From assembly GCA_017470905.1 (NCBI GenBank), contig JAFUXL010000009.1, positions 86,706 through 150,705 of the forward strand: 64,000 bases of DNA, written 5' to 3'. This stretch comes from Ruminococcus sp. GTDB taxonomy: Bacteria > Bacillota > Clostridia > Oscillospirales > Ruminococcaceae. Below are positions 1 through 9,222 of this stretch, piece by piece. The position numbers were made by a program, and so were the translations under genes. The notes under the pieces are model-generated. The model did not search any database, was not told where the DNA came from, and worked only from the letters and a program-made list of their open reading frames with translations. Numbering within the stretch: position 1 is the stretch's first letter; every line of letters begins with the position of its first letter.

Positions 1-484
1 CTGCGGCGATTATTAATTTCCTGCAATAAATTTCATCATCTGCCGAAGATACAACAAAGCCGTTTTCGGTCTGTCTCAGTGAATTTACATCGAAACCGCA
101 TACTTCACTGATATTCATTTCCTGAATTTTGAGCCTTAAAGCGTTCAGTACGGTCGAAGAGCTGTTGCTTGACGGATATATTCCGCCCTCTCTCCCCTCG
201 CTGCCCGTTACACATAATACACCGAGATTTTCGGTAAAAAATTCATAATAACCGGGAGCGTTGTTTATTATCTCCATAGCATTTACAGAGCCGTGGTAAT
301 TCCGTGGAGACAGGCTGATATTGCTCAGATTGCATTTGCCGTTGCCCGTGGCGATTATTTTCTTTCCGCACCGTGGGAGCTTTTCGAGTATTGAAACTTC
401 CGCAGACGGGCATGATTTCTTAGCCTCGATTGCGGCGGAAAGCCCCGATGCGCCGCCGCCTATCACGGCTATGTCCGTATTCAT
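1..484 (-). CDS. NAD(P)/FAD-dependent oxidoreductase, BaiN/YhiN (HI0933) family, 3' part missing
   Basis: The start codon is at 484 and translation opens with MNTDIAVIGGGASGLSAA, a Rossmann FAD-binding motif (GxGxxG type). It continues with GKKIIATGNGKCNLSN, which is typical of HI0933-like flavoproteins. About 161 codons are present and the rest lies beyond the left edge. The ATG directly follows the TGA stop of the metallophosphoesterase gene (485-487), so the two are probably co-transcribed and translationally coupled. The family is seen; the substrate is not known. Some relatives reduce bile-acid intermediates, but that cannot be claimed here. Confidence 0.85.
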   Translation of the reverse strand, partial: MNTDIAVIGGGASGLSAAIEAKKSCPSAEVSILEKLPRCGKKIIATGNGKCNLSNISLSPRNYHGSVNAMEIINNAPGYYEFFTENLGVLCVTGSEGREGGIYPSSNSSSTVLNALRLKIQEMNISEVCGFDVNSLRQTENGFVVSSADDEIYCRKLIIAA

Positions 485-1345
485 TCAATCACCTGCCTTT
501 ATATCAATTACTGCGACTTCGGGGCGGTTGTTGAACCTTATGGGTGCAGGAGAGTCGCCTATGCCCGAAGTTATGAACATTGCACCGCCCTTATATTCAA
601 ACCAGCCCTTGTCGTATATATTTTTATATCCCTTTAATTCGGGGAAATAAATCCCCGAATACGGGTCGTATACAGTACCGCCCCCGAAAGGAAGCTGTAT
701 CATTCCGCCGTGGGTATCGGCGCACAATGTCAAATCCGCACCGAAAAGCGAAAATTTTTCATAATTCGGTATATGCGCCATGAGGATATTATAACAGCTG
801 CCGTCCGTCTGAAATTCGTTTCGCAGGTCAAATGTCGGGCTGTAGTATGCGTTGTCAATGCCAATTATGTTGAAAACATTATTTCTGATTGTGATATATT
901 CGTTTCTGTAGCACAGGACATGAACGCCCGTTTCGGATAGCTTATTCATATAATCCTTGCCGTTGTCATGCTCTCCGGGGACGAAAAATGTCGGATAGCC
1001 CGAAGCGATGAGCATATCGGCGAGGTCAAGGGGTATCTGTATAATATCATCGCTGCTGCCCCTTGAATACATATCGCCGAGGATAAAAACCATGTCGGGA
1101 TTTGCGCCGTTTATTTTCCTGAAAACCGTTTCACTGCCCATGCCGTTTCTGTGGGCGTGCATATCGGCTATGACGGCTATTCTCACATCAGAAGATATTT
1201 TACTTGAATAAACCGAAGATTTGTTTAATTTCAGCGTATAATTATTAAAATACCATACAAAAAACAATACGATACAAAAAATTATAAAACCTGCCGTCTG
1301 CCTTCTCTTTTTCTTTATGGCTCTTATATTTTTCTTTTCTGCCAT
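485..1345 (-). CDS. Membrane-anchored metallophosphoesterase (calcineurin-like, YaeI type)
   Basis: This is a 286-residue protein with one N-terminal membrane segment (about residues 18-33) after a Lys/Arg-rich start, so the catalytic domain probably faces outward. Metal-binding motifs appear in order: DMHAH at 61-65, GD at 90-91, GEHD at 124-127 in place of the usual GNHD, a histidine at 190 and DTHGG at 209-213. The spacing fits the YaeI/YkuE subgroup of the calcineurin superfamily. The Asn-to-Glu change in the third motif is unusual because that Asn normally binds a metal. The gene sits between the MscS channel gene and the flavoprotein gene on the same strand. The substrate is unknown; lipid or nucleotide phosphoesters are possible. 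Confidence 0.88.
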   Translation of the reverse strand: MAEKKNIRAIKKKRRQTAGFIIFCIVLFFVWYFNNYTLKLNKSSVYSSKISSDVRIAVIADMHAHRNGMGSETVFRKINGANPDMVFILGDMYSRGSSDDIIQIPLDLADMLIASGYPTFFVPGEHDNGKDYMNKLSETGVHVLCYRNEYITIRNNVFNIIGIDNAYYSPTFDLRNEFQTDGSCYNILMAHIPNYEKFSLFGADLTLCADTHGGMIQLPFGGGTVYDPYSGIYFPELKGYKNIYDKGWFEYKGGAMFITSGIGDSPAPIRFNNRPEVAVIDIKAGD

Positions 1346-1359
1346 GTAAATCCTCTTAA

Positions 1360-2220
1360 TTATTTCATATGTACATCGAGCTGACTGAAGGGTATTTCGA
1401 TATTATTCCCGTCAAATCCTGATTTTACGGCTTCTGTTATATCATATCTCACGCTGTAATAATCATCATTGAGAACCCATACAAGCACATCAATTGCAAC
1501 GGAGCTTTCCTTATGTGCGCTCATTCTGACGACGGGAGCAGGACTTTTCAGGACTTTCTTGTTTTCGTCAATCAGTTCAAGAATAATTCCCCTTACCTTT
1601 TCGTAGTCTGCGCTGTATGATATGTCGAAACAAAGGTCAATTCTCCTTGTGGGGCTTTCGGTATAGTTTATGATTTTTGCATCGGAAACTTTACCGTTCG
1701 GGATAAATACCGTCTTGTTGTCAAGGGTGCATATTTTTGTGTATAAAATTCCGATAGCCTCAACCTTTCCGACAGTGCCGTCAAATTCAATCATATCGCC
1801 TGCGGAGAAAAGCTTTGAAAACAAGAGAATAAATCCTCCGCATATATTTGAAAGACAGTTCTGGAGCGCAAGGCTTACCGCAAGACCTGCCGCACCGAAT
1901 ATTGTTATTATTGACGACATGGGGACATTTATAACGGAAAGTGCCATGATTATCACTATCACATACAGGAATATCCTCACAAGTGACACAAGGAAATTTT
2001 TCGCCGTGCCGTCAATACTGGCATTTTTGAGAGTTCTTGCGAAAATTTTTGATATGAGCTTTGAGAGGAATATTCCGATTATAAGCATAATTACCGCAAT
2101 TATGAAAAGCGGCAGCGCACGGCTGATATAATCGCCCATTTTATCGACAAAACCCGAAGCCTTGTCAACCTGCTCCTGAATGGCTTCAACGGCGGCATAT
2201 GTAACTTCTGTGGTTTCCAT
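1360..2220 (-). CDS. mscS: Small-conductance mechanosensitive channel, MscS family
   Basis: This 286-residue protein has three predicted membrane segments (about 36-54, 79-98 and 104-130). The third has the Gly/Ala-rich pore-lining pattern of MscS (GAAGLAVSLALQNCLSNICGG split over 109-129). It is followed by the beta-domain sequence GDMIEFDGTVGKVEAIG and then PNGKVSDAKIINYT, both standard for the family. The length equals that of E. coli MscS. The channel opens under membrane tension to release solutes during hypo-osmotic shock. It is 14 bases upstream of the metallophosphoesterase gene and may share its transcript. Confidence 0.93.
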   Translation of the reverse strand: METTEVTYAAVEAIQEQVDKASGFVDKMGDYISRALPLFIIAVIMLIIGIFLSKLISKIFARTLKNASIDGTAKNFLVSLVRIFLYVIVIIMALSVINVPMSSIITIFGAAGLAVSLALQNCLSNICGGFILLFSKLFSAGDMIEFDGTVGKVEAIGILYTKICTLDNKTVFIPNGKVSDAKIINYTESPTRRIDLCFDISYSADYEKVRGIILELIDENKKVLKSPAPVVRMSAHKESSVAIDVLVWVLNDDYYSVRYDITEAVKSGFDGNNIEIPFSQLDVHMK

Positions 2221-2380
2221 GTCCTCTCCTTTCTGAATGGGGTTCGCCTTTTAAAATTATTATTTATTCATTATTCTTTAATGTATTTTGGTTTTCCCCC
2301 AGCCGCAGGCGGCAGGGGAATGCATTTTTATCATTTATTCACTATTCTTTAATTATGAATTGTGAATCATGCATTATGAA
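2221..2380. repeat. Spacer with GC palindrome and AATTATGAATT-type repeats
   Basis: This gap between carB and the MscS gene holds an imperfect GC-rich palindrome (around 2297-2318, core CAGCCGCAGGCGGCAG). It also holds AT-rich repeats of the AATTATGAATT type (2347-2383). Both belong to families found in many spacers of the window. No gene is seen. Confidence 0.6.
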
Positions 2381-5300
2381 TTAAATCTTGGTTATGTCGA
2401 TGAGTTCAACATCGTTTATGGTTCTTCCCGACTCAAGCACCTTGACGAGGGATTTAGCCGTATCTATCGCAGTAAGACTGCAAATTGAACGCTCTATTGA
2501 TTTTCTCCTCATTTTAACGCTGTCACGTTCGGGAAGTCTGCCCTTTGCGGAGGTTGAAATTACATAGTGAATTTTTCCGCTTTCAAGCAAGGTGACAACA
2601 TTCGGCTCGCCGTCCGAAATTTTCCTGACAAGATTTGATGCTATCATGTTTCTTGTAAGGACGCTCTGCGTGCCTGATGTTGCATAGAGGTCAAATCCCA
2701 TCTGCTCGAATTTGTCGGCGATTGGCAGAACCTCTCTCTTGTCGCTGTCACGGACGGATATAAGCACGCCGCCCTCATGCTTAAGGTCAAAGCCTGCCGC
2801 AATAAGTCCCTTTAAAAGCGCATCTTCGAGATTTCTTCCGATACCGAGACATTCGCCCGTTGATTTCATTTCAGGGCCGAGCATTGTGTCAACATCGGTT
2901 AATTTTTCAAAGCTGAAAACGGGGACTTTTACTGCAACATAATCGCCTGCCGGGTAAAGACCGCTTTCGTAGCCCATATCCCTGAGCTTCGCACCGAACA
3001 TAATTTTTGTAGCTATATCCACCATGGGAATGCCCGTTACCTTGCTGATATAGGGAACAGTTCTCGATGAACGTGGATTTACCTCGATGACGAATACCTC
3101 ATGGTTGTACACAACATACTGAATATTCACAAGACCGACAACGTTCAGTTCCTTTGAGAGCTTTTTCGTATATTCAACGATAATTCTCTTTATTCTTTCG
3201 GAGAGGTGCTGTGCAGGATAGATAGATATTGAGTCGCCCGAATGAACGCCTGCACGCTCGATATGCTCCATGATACCGGGGATAAGAAAATCCTCGCCGT
3301 CACATATAGCATCAACCTCAACCTCCGTACCCATCATATACTTGTCAATAAGCACGGGATTTTCAATCATATGGCTTGTGATTATTCCCATATATTCAAT
3401 TACATCTGATTTTGAGTGGGCGATTATCATATTCTGACCGCCCAGAACATAAGACGGTCTCAGAAGCACAGGATAGCCCAGATTTTCGGCGGCTTCAACG
3501 GCTTCCTCCGTAGTCATTACGGTATGACCTGCCGGACGTGGTATTCCGCATTTTTCGAGTATCTCGTCAAAGCGTTCCCTGTCCTCGGCAGCATCTATCA
3601 TATCCGAAGATGTACCGAGAATATTTACTCCCATATCCGAAAGGTGACGGGTCAGCTTTATGGCGGTCTGTCCGCCGAACTGCACTACTACACCGTAGGG
3701 CTTTTCGGTTTCGATGATAGCCTCAACGTCCTCTTTGGTGAGAGGGTCGAAATAGAGCCTGTCGCCCGTATCAAAATCCGTCGAAACGGTTTCGGGGTTA
3801 TTGTTGCAGATAACAGCCTCATATCCAAGTTCTTTCAATGTCCATACGCAGTGTACGGAGCAGTAGTCAAATTCTATGCCCTGACCTATTCTTATGGGAC
3901 CCGAACCGAACACTATGACTTTCTTCTTGCCGCTGTCATGATTTTCGATAAATTCCGCAGCCTCGTTCTCTTCATCAAAGGTCGAATAGAAATAGGGTGT
4001 TTCGGCATTAAATTCTCCTGCACAGGTATCTACCATTTTAAAGACGGCTCTTTTTCTTGCAGGACATTTCTGACCCGAAATTCTTTCGATAGTGCTGTCG
4101 AGATAGCCGTACTGCTTTGCGATATTGTATTTCTCTTCGGTCAGTTCCCCGTTAGCAAGCCATTTTTCAAGCTCCGCAAGGTTAAGCAATTTGTATAAGA
4201 ACCAGTTGTCTATCATGGTAATATCATGAATTTCTTCGGGAGTTATGCCTCGTTTGAGAGCCTCAAATATTACGAAAGAACGTTCATCGTCCACGTCATG
4301 CAGCTTATTTCTAAGCTCTTCGTCCGTAAACTCCGAGAATTTCTTCATATTCATGCTGTCCACGCCGAGTTCCGTTGAGCGCACGGCTTTCATGATAGCC
4401 TGTTCAAAGCTTGTGCCGATTGCCATAACCTCGCCCGTGGCTTTCATCTGCGTGCCGAGAGTACGTTTTGCATAGACGAATTTATCAAAAGCCCATTTCG
4501 GGAATTTTATCACAACATAATCGAGCGCAGGCTCAAAGCAGGCATATGTCTTGCCCGTAACCTGGTTTATAATTTCGTCAAGCGTATAGCCTATGGCGAT
4601 TTTTGCGGCGGTTTTGGCTATGGGATAGCCCGTAGCCTTTGATGCAAGTGCGGAAGAACGTGACACACGGGGATTTACTTCTATTACGGCATATTCAAAG
4701 CTTGTCGGGTGGAGTGCAAACTGACAGTTGCAGCCGCCCTCGACCTTTAATTCCTTGATTATGTTTATAGCGGCAGTTCTTAACATCTGATATTCCCTGT
4801 CCGAGAGAGTTACCGCAGGTGCGATAACTATGCTGTCGCCCGTATGAACTCCCACGGGGTCGAAATTTTCCATTGAGCATACGGTAATTACATTGCCCTT
4901 TGCATCACGGATAACCTCAAATTCTATCTCTTTCCAGCCGCTTATGCATTTTTCAACGAGTATCTGTGTTATGGGGGAAAGTCTTAAACCGTTGGTTGCG
5001 ATTTCGTGGAGTGCTTCGGGAGTATCTGCGATACCGCCGCCCGTTCCGCCGAGAGTGAATGCAGGGCGGACTATTACGGGATAGCCTATGACCTGTGCAA
5101 ATTCCATTGCGTCCTCAATATTTTCAACGACTTTGGACGGAATACAGGGCTGACCGATTTTTTCCATAGTGTCCTTAAATGCCTGTCTGTCCTCTGCCTT
5201 ATGGATAGTGAGGGGGTCTGCTCCGAGGAGCTTTACATTGTGCGACTCCAAAAATCCCTCCTCCGCAAGCTGCATTGACAGGGTAAGACCCGTCTGACCG

Positions 5301-5572
5301 CCGAGCGTGGACAAAAGGCTGTCGGGCTTTTCCGTTTCGATTATACGCTTTACGACATCGAGAGTAAGCGGTTCGATGTATACCTTGTCCGCCATAGCCT
5401 TGTCGGTCATGATAGTTGCAGGATTTGAATTTATCAGGACTACTTCAAGACCCTCCTGCTTCAATGCACGGCAAGCCTGAGTGCCTGCATAGTCAAATTC
5501 GGCAGCCTGACCTATTACAATGGGTCCGGAGCCTATAACGAGGACTTTTTTAATATCTTTTCTCAGCGGCAT
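2381..5572 (-). CDS. carB: Carbamoyl-phosphate synthase large subunit
   Basis: CarB makes carbamoyl phosphate from bicarbonate, two ATP and ammonia channelled from CarA, feeding pyrimidine and arginine synthesis. The protein (1,063 residues) has the usual duplicated ATP-grasp layout. The first half opens with VLVIGSGPIVIGQAAEFDYA and the second with VIVFGSGPIRIGQGIEFDYC. The C-terminal MGS-like regulatory domain includes YATSGTQSVL. I chose ATG at 5572 (MPLRKDIKK) because GGGAG lies 10 bases upstream and E. coli CarB starts the same way. A GTG at 5581 is also in frame but sits on top of that site. The carA stop (5574-5576) lies immediately upstream. Confidence 0.97.
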   Translation of the reverse strand: MPLRKDIKKVLVIGSGPIVIGQAAEFDYAGTQACRALKQEGLEVVLINSNPATIMTDKAMADKVYIEPLTLDVVKRIIETEKPDSLLSTLGGQTGLTLSMQLAEEGFLESHNVKLLGADPLTIHKAEDRQAFKDTMEKIGQPCIPSKVVENIEDAMEFAQVIGYPVIVRPAFTLGGTGGGIADTPEALHEIATNGLRLSPITQILVEKCISGWKEIEFEVIRDAKGNVITVCSMENFDPVGVHTGDSIVIAPAVTLSDREYQMLRTAAINIIKELKVEGGCNCQFALHPTSFEYAVIEVNPRVSRSSALASKATGYPIAKTAAKIAIGYTLDEIINQVTGKTYACFEPALDYVVIKFPKWAFDKFVYAKRTLGTQMKATGEVMAIGTSFEQAIMKAVRSTELGVDSMNMKKFSEFTDEELRNKLHDVDDERSFVIFEALKRGITPEEIHDITMIDNWFLYKLLNLAELEKWLANGELTEEKYNIAKQYGYLDSTIERISGQKCPARKRAVFKMVDTCAGEFNAETPYFYSTFDEENEAAEFIENHDSGKKKVIVFGSGPIRIGQGIEFDYCSVHCVWTLKELGYEAVICNNNPETVSTDFDTGDRLYFDPLTKEDVEAIIETEKPYGVVVQFGGQTAIKLTRHLSDMGVNILGTSSDMIDAAEDRERFDEILEKCGIPRPAGHTVMTTEEAVEAAENLGYPVLLRPSYVLGGQNMIIAHSKSDVIEYMGIITSHMIENPVLIDKYMMGTEVEVDAICDGEDFLIPGIMEHIERAGVHSGDSISIYPAQHLSERIKRIIVEYTKKLSKELNVVGLVNIQYVVYNHEVFVIEVNPRSSRTVPYISKVTGIPMVDIATKIMFGAKLRDMGYESGLYPAGDYVAVKVPVFSFEKLTDVDTMLGPEMKSTGECLGIGRNLEDALLKGLIAAGFDLKHEGGVLISVRDSDKREVLPIADKFEQMGFDLYATSGTQSVLTRNMIASNLVRKISDGEPNVVTLLESGKIHYVISTSAKGRLPERDSVKMRRKSIERSICSLTAIDTAKSLVKVLESGRTINDVELIDITKI

Positions 5573-5573
5573 A

Positions 5574-6680
5574 TCAGTCACGCTCCCTTTTCATAGTTTC
5601 AACAAATTCATCAAAAAGATAAGAGGTATCGAGGGGGCCGCCGTGCGCTTCGGGGTGAAACTGCACTGTCCTTGCATTAAAGGCGGTATAGCGTATGCCC
5701 TCGCAGGTCTTGTCGTTTGCGTTTATATGTGAAACGTGACCGATTTTTTCGTCAAGGCTTTCGCCTATAACAGCATAGCCGTGGTTCTGGCTGGTTACAT
5801 AGGTAAGACCGCTTTCGAGGTCGATAACGGGCTGATTTGCACCTCTGTGACCGTATTTTAATTTTTCCGTCCTTGCGCCGTTTGCAAGAGCCATGAGCTG
5901 ATGACCGAGACATATTCCGAATATCGGGATATTAAGCTTCTGAATTTCCCTTATATTCTCTATAATTTCGGTATTTTCGGCCGGGTCTCCCGGACCGTTA
6001 GAGAACATTATGCCGTCGGGATTGGAATTTTTTATGAATGAGGCTTTAGTATTTGCCGGAACGACTATTACCTCACAGCCTCGCTTTATAAGCTCACGGC
6101 GGATATTTTTCTTATATCCGAAATCGAAAAGCACAACACGGTATTCGACTTTATCGCCCTTGTATGTGTATATTTTATCGCCCGTGACAGACTTTACAGC
6201 GTTCTTAACGGAAAAAGCCTTTATTTTTTCCATAAGCTCATCCTTTTTTTCATAGATATTATCCGTTGTGATAACGCCGTTCATAACGCCCGTTTCACGG
6301 ATAATTCTTGTAAGCTGTCTTGTATCGATATTGCATATTCCTATGACATTATTTTCCTTAAGGAAATTATCTGTATTTCCCTCACTTCTGAAATTTGACG
6401 GGGAGCTGCACCATTCTCTGACGATATAGCCGCTCAGACTGCATTTTTCTGACTCGCTGTCCGAGGAATTTACGCCGTAGTTTCCGATAAGCGGAAAAGT
6501 CTGCGTGACTATCTGTCCGTAATAGCTGGGGTCTGTAAGGGTTTCCTGATAGCCCGTAACGCCCGTGGTGAATACCACCTCGCCGATAACAGTACCCTTT
6601 GCGCCGAAGCTCCTGCCCTCAAATATCTTACCGTTTTCGAGCATGAGATAAGCTTTTTCGCCGATGTTAAACCAAGACAT
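5574..6680 (-). CDS. carA: Carbamoyl-phosphate synthase small (glutaminase) subunit
   Basis: CarA hydrolyses glutamine and passes ammonia to CarB. The 368-residue protein has the N-terminal CPSase_sm domain (AYLMLENGKIFEGRSFG) and a C-terminal class I glutamine amidotransferase. The latter has the nucleophile elbow GICLGHQLM and the His/Glu pair in QFHPEAHGG. An upstream in-frame ATG at 6737 exists. The ATG at 6680 (MSWFNIGEK) has AAAGGA about 9 bases ahead and gives the usual family N-terminus, so I use it. It directly precedes carB in a pyrC-pyrF-carA-carB operon. Confidence 0.96.
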   Translation of the reverse strand: MSWFNIGEKAYLMLENGKIFEGRSFGAKGTVIGEVVFTTGVTGYQETLTDPSYYGQIVTQTFPLIGNYGVNSSDSESEKCSLSGYIVREWCSSPSNFRSEGNTDNFLKENNVIGICNIDTRQLTRIIRETGVMNGVITTDNIYEKKDELMEKIKAFSVKNAVKSVTGDKIYTYKGDKVEYRVVLFDFGYKKNIRRELIKRGCEVIVVPANTKASFIKNSNPDGIMFSNGPGDPAENTEIIENIREIQKLNIPIFGICLGHQLMALANGARTEKLKYGHRGANQPVIDLESGLTYVTSQNHGYAVIGESLDEKIGHVSHINANDKTCEGIRYTAFNARTVQFHPEAHGGPLDTSYLFDEFVETMKRERD

Positions 6681-6801
6681 TTTACCAGTCCTTTCAGTTG
6701 CCGCAGGGGTATCCCTGCACATTATGTATATTATCATCGTATATTCACGCCATTGTGAATATACGGAACTACCCTGAATGAATTATGAATTAATAAAGAG
6801 T
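6681..6801 (-). promoter_or_regulatory. pyrF-carA gap with two inverted repeats
   Basis: The gap contains a perfect 11-bp inverted repeat, CGTATATTCAC at 6738-6748 and its complement at 6755-6765, separated by six bases. A shorter hairpin, GCAGGG-GTAT-CCCTGC, lies near 6703-6718 just ahead of the carA ribosome-binding site. Neither is followed by a clear U-run on the minus strand. They could tune carA expression or stabilise or process the mRNA. No PyrR-type anti-terminator was recognised. Confidence 0.5.
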
Positions 6802-7728
6802 TTATTTAAGATTTATATACTGTGTGATGTCGTCTCTCATGCGGATAACCTCACGCCTTGCAGCCTTTGCGAAATCCCTCTCGTCACAGCCCTCTTTCTT
6901 GTATGCGCACATTACGGCTCTCGAAGAGTTCACAATTGCGCCGAGACCGTTTTCATCGAAACCGCCTTTAAGACCCTCTGCGCCGCCGCCCTGTGCGCCG
7001 TAGCCGGGGACGAGGAACATAGTGTGCGGAAGTCTCTTTCTGAGCTCCGTGAGCATTTCGGGATATGTGGCACCTACTACCGCACCAACTGCGGAATAGC
7101 CGTATCTGCCGATTGTATCTGCGCCCCATTTTTCGCACATATCGCCCATAGCCTCATAGATTGTGCGTCCGTCCTCAAGCTTCATATCCTGAAGTTCGCC
7201 GCTGGAGGGGTTGGAGGTCTTTACAAGAACATATATTCCCTTATCACGCTCACGGCATACTTTGAGCAGCGGTTCAATGCCGTCAGTGCCGAGATAGCCG
7301 TTGACCGTGAGAGCGTCTGCATTGAAAGGGGAGACTTTATTTCCGATTATATCAACGCTGCCGAGGTGGGCATTTGTATAAGCCTCCATGGTTGCGCCTA
7401 TATCGTTTCTTTTGCCGTCCGTTATTACGAACATGCCGTTAATCTGCGCATAGCGGATGGTTTTTGCAAGAGCCTTTATGCCCGAATGACCGTACATTTC
7501 GTAATATGCCGCCTGCGGCTTTATTGCCGGAACAATGTCGTGGATTTCGTCAATGATAGCCTTATTGAAGTCGAATATGGCTTTTGCGGCAGCCTTGATA
7601 GTACCGCCGTCATCATCGGTATATTTTTTCTGTATAAATTCAGGGACATATTCAAGCTTCGGGTCAAGTCCGACAACGGTCGGGTTTTTGAGTTCGATTA
7701 TTCTTTCGATGAGTCTGTCGAATGACAT
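6802..7728 (-). CDS. pyrF: Orotidine 5'-phosphate decarboxylase, type 2
   Basis: PyrF decarboxylates OMP to UMP, the last step of de novo UMP synthesis. At 308 residues it is longer than the E. coli enzyme and matches the group 2 subfamily. It carries the catalytic DGKRNDIG motif at about 104-111, an early VVGLDPKLEYVP segment, and FLVPGYGAQGGGAEGL near the phosphate site. It lies four bases downstream of pyrC. A long open frame on the opposite strand (6778-7725) is a shadow. Confidence 0.96.
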   Translation of the reverse strand: MSFDRLIERIIELKNPTVVGLDPKLEYVPEFIQKKYTDDDGGTIKAAAKAIFDFNKAIIDEIHDIVPAIKPQAAYYEMYGHSGIKALAKTIRYAQINGMFVITDGKRNDIGATMEAYTNAHLGSVDIIGNKVSPFNADALTVNGYLGTDGIEPLLKVCRERDKGIYVLVKTSNPSSGELQDMKLEDGRTIYEAMGDMCEKWGADTIGRYGYSAVGAVVGATYPEMLTELRKRLPHTMFLVPGYGAQGGGAEGLKGGFDENGLGAIVNSSRAVMCAYKKEGCDERDFAKAARREVIRMRDDITQYINLK

Positions 7729-7732
7729 AGCA

Positions 7733-9004
7733 TTACTTCCTTTCGTCGTATCTTATGATACCTTTTGATATGGTTACAAGGTTTCTGCCCGTGAGGGTCA
7801 TACCCTTGAATACGGTGTTGTGCGATTTGGAGTGAAGCTTTTCGGGGTCTACAGTCCATTTTCTGTTTATGTCGGCTATTATTAAATCTGCTGTTTTTCC
7901 GACCTGAACTGCCGGGATTTCAAGACCGAGTATTCTTCTGGGGTTCACGCACATGAGTTCGATTATTCTTTTTAGCGGAATTTCTCCCGTGTGGTAAAGT
8001 GCCGTGAGTGCGGCGGCAAGAGATGTTTCAAGTCCGACAACGCCGTTGGGGGCTTTTTCAAAATCGGCTTTCTGCTCCGCCGTGTGGGGCGCATGGTCGG
8101 TGATGATACAGTCGATAGTGCCGTCCTTTATGCCGTCAATAATCGCCCTTACATCTTCGGGAGTTCTCAGCGGCGGATTCATTCTGTAGTCTGCGTCACG
8201 CTTTTCGAGCAGCTTATCCGTGAGCATGAAATAATGCGGAGCAGTTTCGCAGGTTACTTTTATGCCCCTTGATTTCGCAAATCTTACAATCGCAGTACTG
8301 CCCTCCGTGCTTACATGACAGATATGTATTCTCGAATTGACGGACGATGCAAGAATTATCTCCCTTGCGGTTATATAATCCTCCGAGGCTCTGTCCATGC
8401 CCTTTACTCCGAGTTTTGCGGAGGTTTCGCCCTTGTTGATTATGCCGCCGCTTATTATATTCAAATCCTCGCAGTGCGATGCAACGAGCAGACCGTTTTC
8501 GTTTGAGAGTTCAAGGGCTTTTCTCATCATTTCGGCATTTTCAACGGGTCGTCCGTCATCAGAAATGCAGATACAGCCTGCCTTTTTAAGTTCATCGTAA
8601 TCGCAGAGGGCTTCGCCCTTCATGCCCTTTGTGATACAGCCGACAGGATATACATCAACTCCCGTACCCTCGGCTTTCTTCCTGATATATTCAATAATTC
8701 CGGGATTATCGCAGGGGGGCTTTGTATTCGGCATGGCAAGCACACCCGTCACACCTCCGGCAAGGGCAGCGGCGCAGCCCGTGAGAATATCCTCTTTTTC
8801 GGTCTGTCCGGGGTCACGGAAATGGACGTGCATATCGAAAAGTGACGGCATGAGTACGAGGTCTGTACCGTCAATGAGTTCGTCCGCACCGCTGTGTATA
8901 TTGGTTCCCACCTCGGCGATTACGCCGTTATCTATGAAAACATCAGTAAGCACATCATTTCTTGTATCCACCGCACGGATATTTTTTATTAAAATTGATG
9001 ACAT
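7733..9004 (-). CDS. pyrC: Dihydroorotase
   Basis: This is a zinc amidohydrolase that cyclises carbamoyl-aspartate to dihydroorotate. The 423-residue protein has metal-binding DMHVHFRDPG at 57-66, a histidine in VASHCED, another in HICHVST, and TDHAPH near the active-site Asp. This is the type I pattern of Gram-positive enzymes. It is the first gene of the pyrC-pyrF-carA-carB unit. The 218-base leader upstream holds spacer repeats and no obvious attenuator. Confidence 0.96.
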   Translation of the reverse strand: MSSILIKNIRAVDTRNDVLTDVFIDNGVIAEVGTNIHSGADELIDGTDLVLMPSLFDMHVHFRDPGQTEKEDILTGCAAALAGGVTGVLAMPNTKPPCDNPGIIEYIRKKAEGTGVDVYPVGCITKGMKGEALCDYDELKKAGCICISDDGRPVENAEMMRKALELSNENGLLVASHCEDLNIISGGIINKGETSAKLGVKGMDRASEDYITAREIILASSVNSRIHICHVSTEGSTAIVRFAKSRGIKVTCETAPHYFMLTDKLLEKRDADYRMNPPLRTPEDVRAIIDGIKDGTIDCIITDHAPHTAEQKADFEKAPNGVVGLETSLAAALTALYHTGEIPLKRIIELMCVNPRRILGLEIPAVQVGKTADLIIADINRKWTVDPEKLHSKSHNTVFKGMTLTGRNLVTISKGIIRYDERK

Positions 9005-9222
9005 AAAAACCTCCTGTTTAATTCATAATTCATAATGCGTAATTCATAATTAGTAATGCTTTCGGCATTACTGAAATATAAAGAGGCATTTTTAAATAAT
9101 ATACAAAAATTTTTGTATTTTGTCTTGGTTTCTCCGCCTGCGGCGGAGAAATCATGTTTTTATACATTATCACTGATGATTTTAAATTCGTTCAATCACA
9201 AATTTGAAATCAAGAAATATTT
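9005..9222. repeat. Spacer upstream of pyrC with two repeat types
   Basis: Bases 9015-9068 hold AATTCATAATT repeats ending in a small hairpin (TAATGCTTTCGGCATTA). Bases 9085-9180 hold one copy of the GC-palindrome repeat (core TCTCCGCCTGCGGCGGAGA at about 9132-9150) inside its AT-rich frame (TATACAAAAATTTTTGTAT before, TTTTTATACATTATCA after). Confidence 0.65.

Noticed and set aside
3416-4198. 260-codon open frame opposite carB
   Set aside because: It is a shadow of the conserved carB frame; no ribosome-binding site and Cys/Tyr-rich nonsense composition.
6778-7725. 315-codon open frame opposite pyrF
   Set aside because: It spans the antisense of a clear pyrF gene and shows no family features.
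9005-9222. PyrR attenuator or uracil riboswitch ahead of pyrC
   Set aside because: The leader holds dispersed repeat hairpins; no PyrR-binding loop or terminator/anti-terminator pair was recognised.
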